Source: Margaritifera margaritifera (Eukaryota; Mollusca; Bivalvia; Unionida; Margaritiferidae). From it: a DNA stretch of 64,000 nucleotides. The notes beneath the pieces were generated by a model. It searched no databases. It was not told the origin of the DNA and saw only the letters and a list, made by a program, of their open reading frames with translations. Location: contig JAQPZY010001665.1 in assembly GCA_029931535.1 (NCBI GenBank), positions 3,183,501-3,247,500 on the forward strand, written 5' to 3'. Below, piece by piece: positions 50,401 through 59,165 of this stretch. The position numbers and the translations under genes are program-made. Positions within the stretch are counted from its first letter, which is position 1, and each line of letters starts with the position of its first letter.

Positions 50401-53037
50401 TGCGGAATATCACTAATTACCATCGTTTGATTTTGCCGACAGCGACAGAGTAATTTGTTACTGTTTGTAGCATAATCGCTTCTTAATAAAAACATTAGTA
50501 CATCTTACTTTGTCACAATGACTCTGTCTTTGTCATACGATATCTTAAGTTTATTACATCACGTTGGCATACTATATTCGATTAAATAATTATATTAAAC
50601 TTATGTATTTTATATTACTTTCATAATATTATTACTTGTCTCTCAATAAGATACTTATTATATAAAATTATTAAATCTGGTTTTGTCACATTGAGATTGC
50701 CTGTCATACGCTATCTGTGTTATATGACTTTGTCATACTCTATCTGCCTTTTGTTCTATTAAATATTTATATTATACTTATGTAATATAATACTGTCCTA
50801 ATATTAGTGAGTATATCTAAATAATATAATTATTTTGCTCAATAACTCGTTAATGAACGTTTATTAACAATTGTCGGCATATATATCGTTGTCACAACGC
50901 GAAATAAAGGGACACAACTAAGGGTGCGTATGTACCAATTTTTTAAAAATTTAAATATCAAAACAAAGTTAATATAGTATAATGTATACGAATATGTATA
51001 AATAAAACAAAAATAAACAGACTTTGCCTGCCTTTGTCTGCCTTTGCGGTGTTTAGTAGGACCCACGTAATTCGGACGCTGGGTATTGCCATTACCATAG
51101 CCGTTTCAACCATTGCTCTTTGAAAGTTAAAATGTGGTAGAAAGTCATTTAAAGTGTACACTAATTTTTCAGTGTAACCATACCTTTGTATGCTCTTTCT
51201 TAAGGAAAGTTTCAATGGGTGTTTTGCTGTTTGAAAGTTGCATCAGTATTGACAATATGCCATTTTTACATCCACCCGCATGTTTCGTTCAGAAATGACA
51301 GAAAAAGAATCCTTCATTATGCTTCAGTGCGGGATAAGAAAATTCCACCCTCGGAATCAATATTTTGCGAAATTCTGATCCTACACTGATGCATATGAAG
51401 GATTCTATTAATATATCCTATGTACATATGAAGGATTCTATTAATATCCTATGTACATATGAAGGATTCTATTAATATATTCTATGTACATATGAAGGAT
51501 TCTATTAATATATTCTATGTACATATGAAGGATTCTATAAATATCCTATGTACATATGAAGGATTCTATAAATATCCTATGTACATATGAAGGATTCTAT
51601 TAATATATTCTATGTACATATGAAGGATTCTATTAATATATCCTATGTACATATGAAGGATTCTATTAATATATTCTATGTACATATGAAGGATTCTATT
51701 AATATATTCTATGTACATATGAAGGATTCTATTAATATATCCTATGTACATATGAAGGATTCTATTAATATATCCTATGTACATATGAAGGATTCTATTA
51801 ATATATTCTATGTACATATGAAGGATTCTATTAATATATCCAACATACAACGCAGTGACATCATTTTCACCACTGAACAACAAATAATTATGCACAACTC
51901 TCTCCCTCTCTCTCTGTGATGGTAAAGAGAAGGAAGAATGACAAGAGATGGGAGTACATTTTAATGAACAAGGTAGACACAAGCGCCAATATTATTATTA
52001 TTATTGATGATGTCGATGATGATCGATGATTTTTTTTATTAACAAGAAAATATGGATAATTTAGTGATTGTGGGTGACAGCCACACTCACACTTAATAAA
52101 ATGCTTGAATTTCCAGTATATGTGCAACATATCGCTCATTACATGTGAGTCAAACGTCATTCCAATGTCAGCACCAGCCGTTTTCTGCAAGAATCTGGCA
52201 GAAGTGAGATATTACCTTTTCGTTTTGTATTTTTCTTTGTTCTCGGGGAAGGATTTCCCAAAACTTCAAGAAATCATAAAAATTTTACTGGTCTAGTCAA
52301 ATCTAGCATTGTTTTTATTAAAATATTCATTTTTGTTTATTTGGAAATAAAACGTATGCGTATATAAAAAGGTGTTAAAATTCCCAGTGTATGTGCAGCA
52401 AACTGCTCCCCAAGTGATGCACTGTCTTTCTTTTGAAGCGCTACTGCTACCATATAGAATGTTATTTGCTACCATATAGAATGTTATTTGCGAGAATCTT
52501 ACAGAAGAGTCATATTTAGCTTTCAATTTATTTGTTTTGTTTAAGAGGGGGGGGGGGTATGAAAAAGTAAAAAAAAAAAAAAAATTACATCACGATGCAA
52601 ATGTAGCATTGTAATTGTTAAAATACTGCATTTTTTTAAATTTCAAAATGAAACCAGAAATGACACTAGCGACAACTCAAAATGTGAAAGAACAGACCGT
52701 ATACATGCATAGGTGCTGTTTGTCAATGCCGTCTGGGGAGCAGCTTGGCCCTACATGACTGTATGCCCATTTTTGTTTTTATTTTGTGTACCCTTTATTT
52801 TGTACAGAACTCACCTGCAGTGATTACTGGATAGATGGCGTGAAGAGAAACGGGACTTGGAAATTCAGTGACGGAAGCAAGATGCCAACCTCATCGGGTT
52901 TTTGGAAAATAAATCCATTCGAAGAAAAGCCGGAACCAAACTGCGTCAGACTTAAAGAGTCTGATGGGTTTAAATGGAATGATAAGGACTGTTCAGACAA
53001 GTTTTGCTACATGTGCCAGAAGCCTATACCAAGATAA
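40694..53037 (+). CDS. Secreted PAN/apple + EGF-like + C-type lectin protein, 4 exons
   Basis: Exons 40694-41041, 45491-45584, 45993-46325 and 52808-53037 join in phases 0, 1 and 1 to give 1005 nt, i.e. 334 residues plus stop. Domain order: signal peptide, PAN module (about residues 27-112), short Cys-rich EGF-like module (about 117-147), Ser/Thr-rich linker, then a C-type lectin domain split between exons 3 and 4 (about 200-330). PAN and lectin modules bind proteins and carbohydrates, so an extracellular recognition role is likely, for example immune or mucosal binding. All introns have GT-AG ends. Intron 3 (about 6.5 kb) contains a Mutator-like transposon on the same strand. The model was assembled by eye and has no transcript support here. 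Confidence 0.75.
41148..41196 (+). repeat. Two copies of a 25-bp unit
   Basis: 'acccattttggctgaagacg' plus 'caaaa' occurs twice, directly before the 40-bp array. Confidence 0.85.
41197..41632 (+). repeat. 40-bp tandem repeat, 11 copies, in lectin intron 1
   Basis: Unit starts 'tgctattgctattgtcattt' and continues 'ttagagtttccattcaaatg'. Exact period 40 with few substitutions. Absent from copy A. Confidence 0.95.
41640..43040. other. No gene seen (lectin intron 1)
   Basis: 41840-41950 aligns with copy A (20745-20860). The rest is B-specific AT-rich intron DNA. Confidence 0.55.
43041..43101. repeat. (TATG)n microsatellite
   Basis: About 15 tetranucleotide units. Confidence 0.95.
43151..43790 (+). 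repeat. 40-bp tandem repeat, 16 copies, in lectin intron 1
   Basis: Unit starts 'taggtgactactcagttaga' and continues 'taggaatatggatagacaaa'. Alternating 'taggaatatg' and 'taaaaatatg' variants suggest that some growth happened by two-unit steps. One copy is shortened near 43285. Confidence 0.95.
43985..44790 (+). repeat. 'Gccgccatatttgatggcagaat' interspersed repeat family
   Basis: Several degenerate units, each with 'ttttagtaacagccgccatat', 'ggcggatcggcatcatttgtac', 'atttgaaaggcgttt' and 'ggttttggagaagaag'. The first unit continues the homology with copy A (20860-21164). I know this family from bivalve introns. Confidence 0.75.
45491..45584 (+). CDS. Lectin exon 2: EGF-like Cys module
   Basis: 94 nt, phase 0 in and phase 1 out. 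Acceptor 'tctattgtag' (ends 45490), donor GTATCT (45585). It encodes SWLGACADDVCGSGMQC and, after a short spacer, a fourth Cys (FQCIQ). Four Cys only, so a short or half EGF-like module. Trp-Leu-Gly before the first Cys is a common junction after PAN modules in such proteins. Confidence 0.7.
45812..45862. repeat. (CATA)n microsatellite
   Basis: About 12 units in lectin intron 2. Confidence 0.95.
45993..46325 (+). CDS. Lectin exon 3: Ser/Thr linker and first half of CTLD
   Basis: 333 nt, phase 1 in and phase 1 out. Acceptor 'cctattatcag' (ends 45992), donor GTAAGC (46326). The first third is Ser/Thr-rich (STSQTSTRSIVTSTPSG), a likely O-glycosylated linker. It then has CNSADKLL and the CTLD start: KLDYFSVAQACNQDQGMPF followed by SMATQLFTENLL, matching the first helix and Cys of C-type lectins. 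Confidence 0.75.
46326..47926. other. Lectin intron 3, first part
   Basis: AT-rich with a poly(G) run at 47106-47120 and an (AAT)n run at 47447-47494. No exon is evident. Confidence 0.6.
47927..48041 (-). CDS. Candidate small exon, antisense inside lectin intron 3
   Basis: On the minus strand a segment is bounded by an acceptor-like 'tattttgattag' and a good donor (GAG|GTAAGA, GT at 47926-47925). It reads VNECFSDDGNREAFATLC and then GQNNPRVGIKITCE, protein-like with three Cys. I recognise no family. It could be an exon of a nested minus-strand gene, possibly one starting at the promoters near 54.4 or 54.9 kb, or chance. Confidence 0.3.
48378..48386. repeat. Left target-site duplication of the MULE
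   Basis: ACGTAATTC, identical to 51065-51073. A 9-bp duplication is the hallmark of Mutator-like transposition. Confidence 0.85.
48387..48691 (+). repeat. Left terminal inverted repeat of the MULE
   Basis: About 305 bp. It contains iterated 'aggcagacaaag' and 'gtcagacaa' motifs near the tip and the perfect short palindrome CAGACAATGTCTG at 48431-48443. Similar motifs recur further in ('aaaggcagatagagtatgac'). Confidence 0.85.
48795..49280 (+). CDS. OTU-type cysteine protease domain of the MULE
   Basis: 161-codon frame. The TTGDRNCLFNALSIGLCG motif is the OTU nucleophile loop (usually GDGNC; the Cys is present and a Gly is Arg here). IRARTCIEM follows, then GYSSAWTIQSASDGL, and near the end IWLPNHFVPLM, with the catalytic His in NHF. 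Mollusc proteins related to vertnin have the same layout. OTU enzymes remove ubiquitin or related tags. Why a transposon carries one is not known. The frame ends early (RTPAK) and the next frame continues the linker, so it was once fused to the transposase. Confidence 0.7.
   Translation: MQPFMTTGDRNCLFNALSIGLCGIETLSAEIRARTCIEMSVNCDYYTTQPYAKDFSLCSPSFAEATANCAKLGGYSSAWTIQSASDGLQCTINAVYPFVNGEADFQAKLLTKTHEPQHNENLSEALCVMWSRLGCNGRIWLPNHFVPLMSRKPEKVRTPAK
49281..49412 (+). pseudogene. Linker between OTU and transposase, shifted frame
   Basis: In the +1-shifted frame the sequence reads ASMTCDESRINNHSIFHDEE and ends GDLSDDTYADCGQ without stops. This indicates that OTU and transposase were once one polyprotein and that the segment next to it, containing the transposase N-terminus, has been deleted. 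Confidence 0.5.
49413..50123 (+). pseudogene. MULE transposase, C-terminal part
   Basis: The homologous part begins at AMINAIDMAF (49422 on), followed by CSRKLCSKHLKDNI, the C-x-H region after the second catalytic Asp of MULE transposases. A helical middle (NLEEQRHSDFLQYYVRNVED), NTESMNHRLK and a basic tail (KKPNQRTRCRSKRH) follow. The first half with the catalytic Asp residues is absent. The frame is otherwise long and intact. AATAAA at about 50209 may be its polyadenylation signal. Confidence 0.75.
50641..51064 (-). repeat. Right terminal inverted repeat of the MULE
   Basis: Mirrors 48387-48691. It is about 120 bp longer because of an extra segment at about 50763-50928, which in part duplicates the AT-rich sequence just inside the repeat (50581-50637). 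Confidence 0.85.
51065..51073. repeat. Right target-site duplication of the MULE
   Basis: ACGTAATTC, identical to 48378-48386. Confidence 0.85.
51392..51842 (+). repeat. 33-bp (some 31-bp) tandem repeat, about 14 copies
   Basis: Unit starts 'catatgaaggattctattaa' and continues 'tatattctatgta'. Because 33 is divisible by three, it stays open on both strands (MKDSINIFYVH on plus, IEYINRILHMY on minus). The early copies lack two bases. It lies in lectin intron 3. Confidence 0.95.
51843..52807. other. End of lectin intron 3
   Basis: AT-rich with (TC)n at about 51899-51917, (ATT)n near 51990 and a G run at 52541-52550. It ends in a pyrimidine-rich stretch 'ccctttattttgtacag' before exon 4. Confidence 0.6.
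52808..53037 (+). CDS. Lectin exon 4: second half of CTLD, stop
   Basis: 230 nt entering in phase 1 after 'ttttgtacag'. YWIDGVKRNGTWKFSDG, then SSGFWKINP, NCVRLKESDGFKWNDKDC and CYMCQ match the second half of a C-type lectin fold, with the WND calcium motif (WNDKDC) and the paired Cys residues. A clear EPN or QPD sugar-specificity motif is not visible. Stop TAA at 53035-53037. Confidence 0.8.
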
Positions 53038-53641
53038 CTTTACCCTTGGCAACATTTGATCTTGCCAGATGCGAGGATGGCTATAGTGAACATACATTTC
53101 TCTTTTCTTTCCTTTTTTTTGATTGAATTTTCTTTTTTTTTGTATAGATCTACGTTTCTTTTTTCCAACCCTACCACGTCTAACACAAAGCACAACTGGA
53201 CAAAACTTATTTCTATCCATCTGTGGGTGCATGTATCATGTCAAGTTTCATAGCAGGTTATCGGATCCTGTAAGATACAAAGGGTTGAATTTGATCCGAT
53301 GTCCATCTGCTATCAAAGGATCAGATCAAACACTCAGATCAAGTTACTGTACTGATGATGTGTTTATTATTATTAACCTACACAATTATGTCATCATAAA
53401 AAAGTAACTTTTTATGTTGTTGTTGTTGTTCTTTTACTTTGATCCCATCCATTTCCTCACATTGTATATTGCATGTAAATATAGCTTAACTGCATTAGTC
53501 CCTTCATATGACCGTTGTTGAATGACATAATCCTCGATAGCGAGGAATCTAAATCTGCATTAAATGCACATCCAATACAAGATTTTAGATCAGTCTCAAG
53601 AAAAGTAGCCTTTTTCATGAGTTGTATAAAGATGGGTATAT

Positions 53642-53647
53642 AATAAA
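53642..53647 (+). terminator. Candidate polyadenylation signal of the lectin gene
   Basis: AATAAA about 605 bp after the stop codon. No nearer exact hexamer is evident by eye. Confidence 0.3.
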
Positions 53648-54184
53648 TTGGGTTATTAACCTAGAAATTGAAGGATTCTGATTATATTAGCTGCCCATTC
53701 ATTATTTCTTAATGTCATTTAATTTTAAGGAAACTTCGTTAACAAGTACATTATACTTTTATCTAGAAGTGAGATATACTAGAAGAAAAGCACTTTTTCT
53801 CATTTAGATCATATCACTGAATGAAAAAGAAAAGCGTCCGTTTTAAAGAAAGACATGTCATACTTTCTACCGACATATGAAATAATGATGAAAAAGTTTG
53901 CTTCTTGCATATGTTTACAGTTTTAACAACTAAGACTTAGTTTATTAAAGTAATGATATTTTCTTACCATGTTTATACACATTAACCTGTTTAGAATTTT
54001 GTGACAGTTAATTTTGTTAATGAGACTGAACAATATTTCACAATAATCAGATTGACCCTCTCATAAAAGTGCAGGAAATTATTATTGTTACTTTCTTAAA
54101 CCAACACAACCATTTGAGAATATAGTGTTCTCTCACTATTAAGTACCCCAGTATATCGCTGTTTTAACAATAATCCAATACTAC
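53648..54184. other. No gene seen
   Basis: AT-rich intergenic DNA. Confidence 0.5.
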
Positions 54185-54392
54185 AGTTACAATACATATA
54201 AATTCCTAATAAAATGTACACAATTCATGAAACATTATAATTCACAATTAACATTAGAAAATAAAAAGAACACACGTTTCAAGACAGAATGAAATAATTT
54301 CCAGTAATGTCTTTCAATAACAATTAAATGTATTGAGGTACATGTACTAAGAAAACAGTCTTTAAAATAAGAGTAAAATATATGTATCTTAC

Positions 54393-54470
54393 CTGCAAAG
54401 AGGAAGTCAGAACTCTAAGATGTAGAGGCGTAGCAACTGCTCTCAAGCTTTGGGCAGCAGTTTATATACA
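54393..54470 (-). promoter_or_regulatory. Minus-strand TATA box + first exon + donor, unit 1
   Basis: Read on the minus strand: TATATAAA (54468-54461), about 30 bp later an expected start near 54433, a short exon without ATG, and a consensus donor CAG|GTAAGATAC (exon end 54393). This is the layout of a TATA promoter with a tiny non-coding first exon. The gene it would drive, leftward, is not identified. Confidence 0.4.
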
Positions 54471-54816
54471 GTTCTTGGTCAAGAAATGTGCAACTTGCTC
54501 CATAAAAGGCCAGGGGTTAGAGTAAGACGAACTCACCCCCTGTGCTCTGGAGCCGCGAGAGCTTACAAGATCTCTGCATAACTCTTTCCTTTTTCCAAAA
54601 ATTTTCACAGGTTGGTTACAATACATATAAATTCCTAATAAAATTTACACAATCCATAAAACATAATAATTCATAATAATAGAAAATTAAAAGAACACAC
54701 ATTTCAAGAGAGAATGAAATACTTTCCAGTAATGTCTTTCAATAACAGTTAAATGTATTGATGTACATGTATTAAGAAAATTGTCTTTAAAATATAGTAA
54801 AATATATGCATCTTAC

Positions 54817-54892
54817 CTGCAAAGAGGAAGTCAGAACTCTATGATGTAGAGGCGTAGCAACTGCTCTCAAGCTTTGGGTGGCAGTTTATATA
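54817..54892 (-). promoter_or_regulatory. Minus-strand TATA box + first exon + donor, unit 2
   Basis: Same module in the second unit: TATATAAA (54892-54885) and donor CAG|GTAAGATGC (exon end 54817). Both TATA and donor are preserved although neighbouring bases differ between the units. Confidence 0.4.
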
Positions 54893-55040
54893 CAGTTCTT
54901 GGTCAAGGAATGCGCAACTTGCTCCATAAAAGGTCAGGGATTAGTGTAAGACAAACTCACCCCGTGCTCTGGAGCTGCGAGAGCTTACAAGATCTCGGCA
55001 TAACTCATTCCTTTTTCCAAAAATGGTTGCAGGTTGGTTA

Positions 55041-57505
55041 AAGCTCATGCCACCTAACATCAGAGTTCCTGACCACGCTAAGATACATATATGTTTTTGA
55101 CTTACATATTATGTGGAGGAATTTGCTAGCATAAGCAAAATCTTGCCTGTATGATCTTTTACCTGTGTACTGTAGGTTAATTCTGATGTTACTCCCCACC
55201 AGAAAAATATAGGAAAAATCAGTGTAGTATATTTTTGCACTGTAAAGTATTATAGGACTCAAGTACTCCAAATTCTGTTTTATTAAAAATTATAAAAATT
55301 TGAATTATAAGAACAAACATTGGTTTATTTAAGTTATAATAACAAATATGGGTCTTTATGAAAATTCCTTGAAAATTTAATCATAACATACACAGCATAT
55401 GATAACGTTCTATGTAAATTCTCGGCATCACCTTAATGCTGACCCCTAATTTTTCATGAGCAAAAATATTACTTTAAATGCATCAGTAGTTTGCATGCAA
55501 ATTTGAAGAAGTGATCTTTAGAATACTGGTACTGAGAAATCACATGTCAAAGCATCTTAAAGGTGGCGCTTCATTTTTGAGTCCATGATGGAGTAGATTT
55601 AACAGAAACCCAATTCACTAAATAATTTGCCACAAGCTAACTTTGCCTCAAAATAGCAATTCAGGATGGTGATTTGAAAATGTATATAAAAGACCTCAGA
55701 TAATTACCATTAGGGAGTTTGAGGGGCTTTTAAAAAACAATTCTACAAAATATTCCCTTAATATTACTTTGACACATTTAATGCTGGAAAAATGACATCT
55801 ATGTTGCCCTATCTGCTAATGCAGTAGGAAGAAAAATATAAAATCATAAAAATCTGTCAGCAAAAGACACCTCTAGGCCACAACACTGACACATGTACCA
55901 ACTTACATATTTATGTGTTCATTGGAATATTAGTTCTACTTCAGTAATGATCATACAGATGATGGACATATAGACAAAGTATATCCAATATTGGTGAAGT
56001 TCCTAGCTGATTTTAACAGGGTGCCACATCCTGCCTTCCTTGGGTAGGGTCCTGCCCAGTAGCGGCATGAGGGTTCGAGGTGCCTGAGCGCAATGCTCTT
56101 TAGTTGCACCCCTACACTGAAGCTCCCGGGGGCATTGTTTTTAATGGTGCCCCTACTTTGCCACAGACAAGTTTTATTGTCAGTTGCCAACCTCCACCCC
56201 CCGCTACATCCATGCCCCCATTACACTAAGGTGAGGTGAAATACTATGACATTTTAGCTGCAAAATGAAAGGAAAAAAAAGTTCCCGATGGCGCCTGGGG
56301 GCAGATATGTGAATTACCAATGTGGTTAGTCCAATTTGAAATACATCCAATTATAAACACGAGACCCAAGTGGGCGTTACAGTAGTTGAAATATGTTGGC
56401 TTGTAAAAATACTCATTCACACACACACAGGGATGGTGCTGGCTTTAAAAAAGTTGTTGCCAAAAAAATCGCAAATCTCAATATTTTGTCACCAATTTTC
56501 AAAAAGTGTCGCCAAGCAAGGAGTAAGTATTTTTCCATGTCTATTAATGTAGTAGGCAATGAAAATTGAAAAAGATGAAGTATTTATTACTTTATTGACA
56601 GCAAACAATACAATACCACAATATTACAGAATAAATCATTGCATGGCTGTTTTGTATGCTTATTTATAATGTTTTGCACTATTAAAATGTTGTAACAGAA
56701 AAATAATAAAATCGAATGTCACATGAGTATGCATCGTGATTTTACGGCTGCCCACTTGCTGAATGTAGTTTCAAAGTTGAAGTCTCATTTACATTTGTAC
56801 ATGCCGATTCTCATTAGATTCTCTCTCTTTGATGTACTTAACTCCAGACAAATTGGGTTGTTCCACTTAGTGTACTTTACCTATGCAAATTAGCCTAATG
56901 GGCTCTCCCTCAGCAGTGCTCAAAGGATTTGACATGACAAATCACCCTAGCTATTGTGAGCCAATTCAATAAATCTCTGAAAGGTGTCTGTTTATCTCTG
57001 ACCGCCTTACATTTTAATTGTCTTTAAACAGTTGTATAAACTGACAGACTTTTTATCATATTAAATGATACACTGTATTCAGTTTATTACAGACTCAGTA
57101 TTTTTGTGTCGGCTGAACAGTAGAATGTTAAGCTGCCTGTCTTAGCTAGACGAGAACTGTGTATATTTCAGTGTCATAGGGTCACAGGGGTGTGATTGAT
57201 ACATCCTGTTGTGTGCCTCAAAGACTTATTATTTACATGTTTCAATATAGTTTTCTAAAGTTTCTAAAGACTACCGTTCAAGACTAGTTTTCTTTATAAT
57301 ATTTTCTTCTTTTTGTTTTGCCCGCACTGACACACGGATAATCAGCACACGGAAAATCGAGAGTATGCCTCCTATGTGTATACGATTTATTGAAAATAGT
57401 TTACCTCTTATAGGGCAAGAAAGCCTTATACATGAATACATTTGCGAAAATCAATTTATGTATTAGAATAAAGGGTAACCTTGGAAATATTAAATCAGGG
57501 TGGAC
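55041..57505. other. No gene seen
   Basis: AT-rich. 56030-56220 is GC-richer, without a recognisable frame. 56455-56530 has 'gccaaaaaaatcgcaaat' and 'atattttgtcaccaat', related to 58345-58440. Confidence 0.45.
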
Positions 57506-57962
57506 CTAATCGTTTGAATGTAAAATTCTTGAAGATTGTCCGAAAAGTATGAAACACATATCACAAAACATCAGTTTTAATTTTCTATCATATCTCTGCC
57601 ACGGATGCCCAAATTTCCAACTGTCAAGAAATTTTCGGGATTTCGGCGTCCGTTCAACATGATGTGATGTTGTATTTAAAAGCATTACTACCAGCTGCAC
57701 TACAAGTAGACGATGTTGGACTGTCAGGTATAACATCTGTTTCAGTTACTGGGTTGTCTGATGCACTTGCATCTAAACCCAAATGCTGTTAATCTTGTTA
57801 ACTTAATCTTTTTATTTGTGATCAATCCCTTGTCCGTCCCAGCATATATGGCTGGTTAGAACTTTGGAATTGGCCACTCGTAAAAAGCCATTTTAAAAAG
57901 TCAGTTAACTTAATCTTAGGATGAGATGATGAACACGAAAAGTCTAACTTACGTTTACCCAT
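57506..57962 (-). pseudogene. hAT/TTF-type zinc-finger protein fragment
   Basis: ATG at 57962 starts MGKRKLDFSCSSSHPKIKL. After stops and frameshifts, FLDSWKFGHPWQRYDRKLK followed by MFCDMC (about 57535-57630) matches the W-x-RYD-MFC-x2-C entry of TTF/BED-like zinc fingers found at the N-terminus of hAT-derived proteins. The second half of the finger and the transposase body are not seen. Confidence 0.45.
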
Positions 57963-58797
57963 TACAGTATATAGTTCTGATTGAGACTGAATTTTATTTT
58001 TCATTTACTTCGTATTTACACAGAACGATTGGGGCTTCAAAGGTAATCAGTTTTCTTGGAAGTTTCAGCAATTTTTTTTTTCTGGTACATTTTTCCAGCA
58101 AAAAAAAAAAAAAGGATTAGCGGCCGTTTGGTCGATTGTAGGTAGTCCGGTAGCATGACTATTGGAGTGTATCACCGCATACAGTACTCAGGCCAGATGT
58201 CAGCATAAGCCGTCAATATGAACAAAGGATTTGCTTATGTAACAATTGATAGATTCCAGTGCATTGTATACCCAAGTTTGCAGCTTCCTTTCATGGTGCC
58301 TTTGAATTCCTCCACTCCAAACCCAAGATTGTATATACAAGTTTTAACAGCCAAAAACAGTCGCCAAACAAATCGCCAGATGGTATATTTTGTCGCCAAT
58401 CAAGAAAAAAAAATCGCAATTTGCGACACTGGCGATGCCCAGCGCGATCACTGACACATACTGAAACTGTAGAGGAGAAAGAAAAACTGGAAACACATAG
58501 TTGCTACACTGTCTGCTATTGTTTGTCAATTATGTTCTTTTCTAGATCGTAGGATCACTTTCTTAGCATAGAAAGGACAAGTCATTATACAACCAGCTTT
58601 CTTCCCTGGGGACTAGACCACAATTCACAACTTACAAATTGTTCATAGCCCCACCCTTAAAGTACATACACTAGCTTGGCATTACAAGGGGAGTTAATCT
58701 GTGCAGTAAGCATGGATTACTGGGTCTGTCCTAACCTCCCTTTGGCCCTGCCCCTGTAGTCATAACTTGGAAACCATTGAGATACCAACACAAGAGA
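57963..58797. other. No gene seen
   Basis: A pair of mononucleotide runs (T at 58071-58080, A at 58100-58113) and the 58345-58440 segment noted above. No supportable gene. Confidence 0.5.
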
Positions 58798-58872
58798 GCT
58801 GCAGTTGCTCAGCAGTGGTTAAGGCATTGGATTCTTTACCAGAAGGTTGAAGGTTCAATTCCTACCATCTGA
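58798..58872 (+). repeat. tRNA-like SINE head
   Basis: 'ttgctcagcagtggttaagg' resembles an A box of a Leu/Ser-type tRNA, and GGTTCAATTCC (58852-58862) is a B box. The arms do not pair as in a real tRNA. The element end is not defined. Confidence 0.4.
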
Positions 58873-59165
58873 TCGGAATGGATCCTCATTAACATCTGTA
58901 GATCTCACTCTTAATGATCGAACTAATGCGAGACCTTGATGATACAAGCATACAAACCAAATATGATCAAAATCTAATTAGAAATATGACTTCTAGAGTG
59001 TTCACAAGCTAAACATATACTTCCTGATTCTCAATGCTGGGTTATAAAAAAACATCTATCAAGTGCAGCTCCCGAGGGTCACAGCTGACTTAATGAACAA
59101 CAAAGAAATTCAAAATGGAAGTTTAATAAATGCATTTAAAAATAAATATGCAATGCTTAATAAAA

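Larger units (their letters stand above)
48387..51064 (+). mobile_element. Mutator-like element (MULE) with OTU domain
   Basis: 2678 bp. Both ends start with the inverted (c/g)GGTCCTACTAAACA and share inverted repeats of about 300 bp, with a perfect 9-bp target duplication. Inside are an OTU-domain frame (48795-49280), a linker frame and the C-terminal part of a MULE transposase (49413-50123). Frameshifts and an internal deletion remove the catalytic DDE region, so it depends on a relative for mobility. It is inserted in sense orientation in intron 3 of the lectin gene. Confidence 0.85.
54185..55040. repeat. Tandem duplication of a 430-bp unit
   Basis: 54185-54613 and 54614-55040 are direct copies at about 90% identity or more by eye, from 'gttacaatacatataaattc' to 'cctttttccaaaaat..tcacaggttggtta'. 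Each carries a minus-strand TATA box and a splice donor. Confidence 0.85.
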
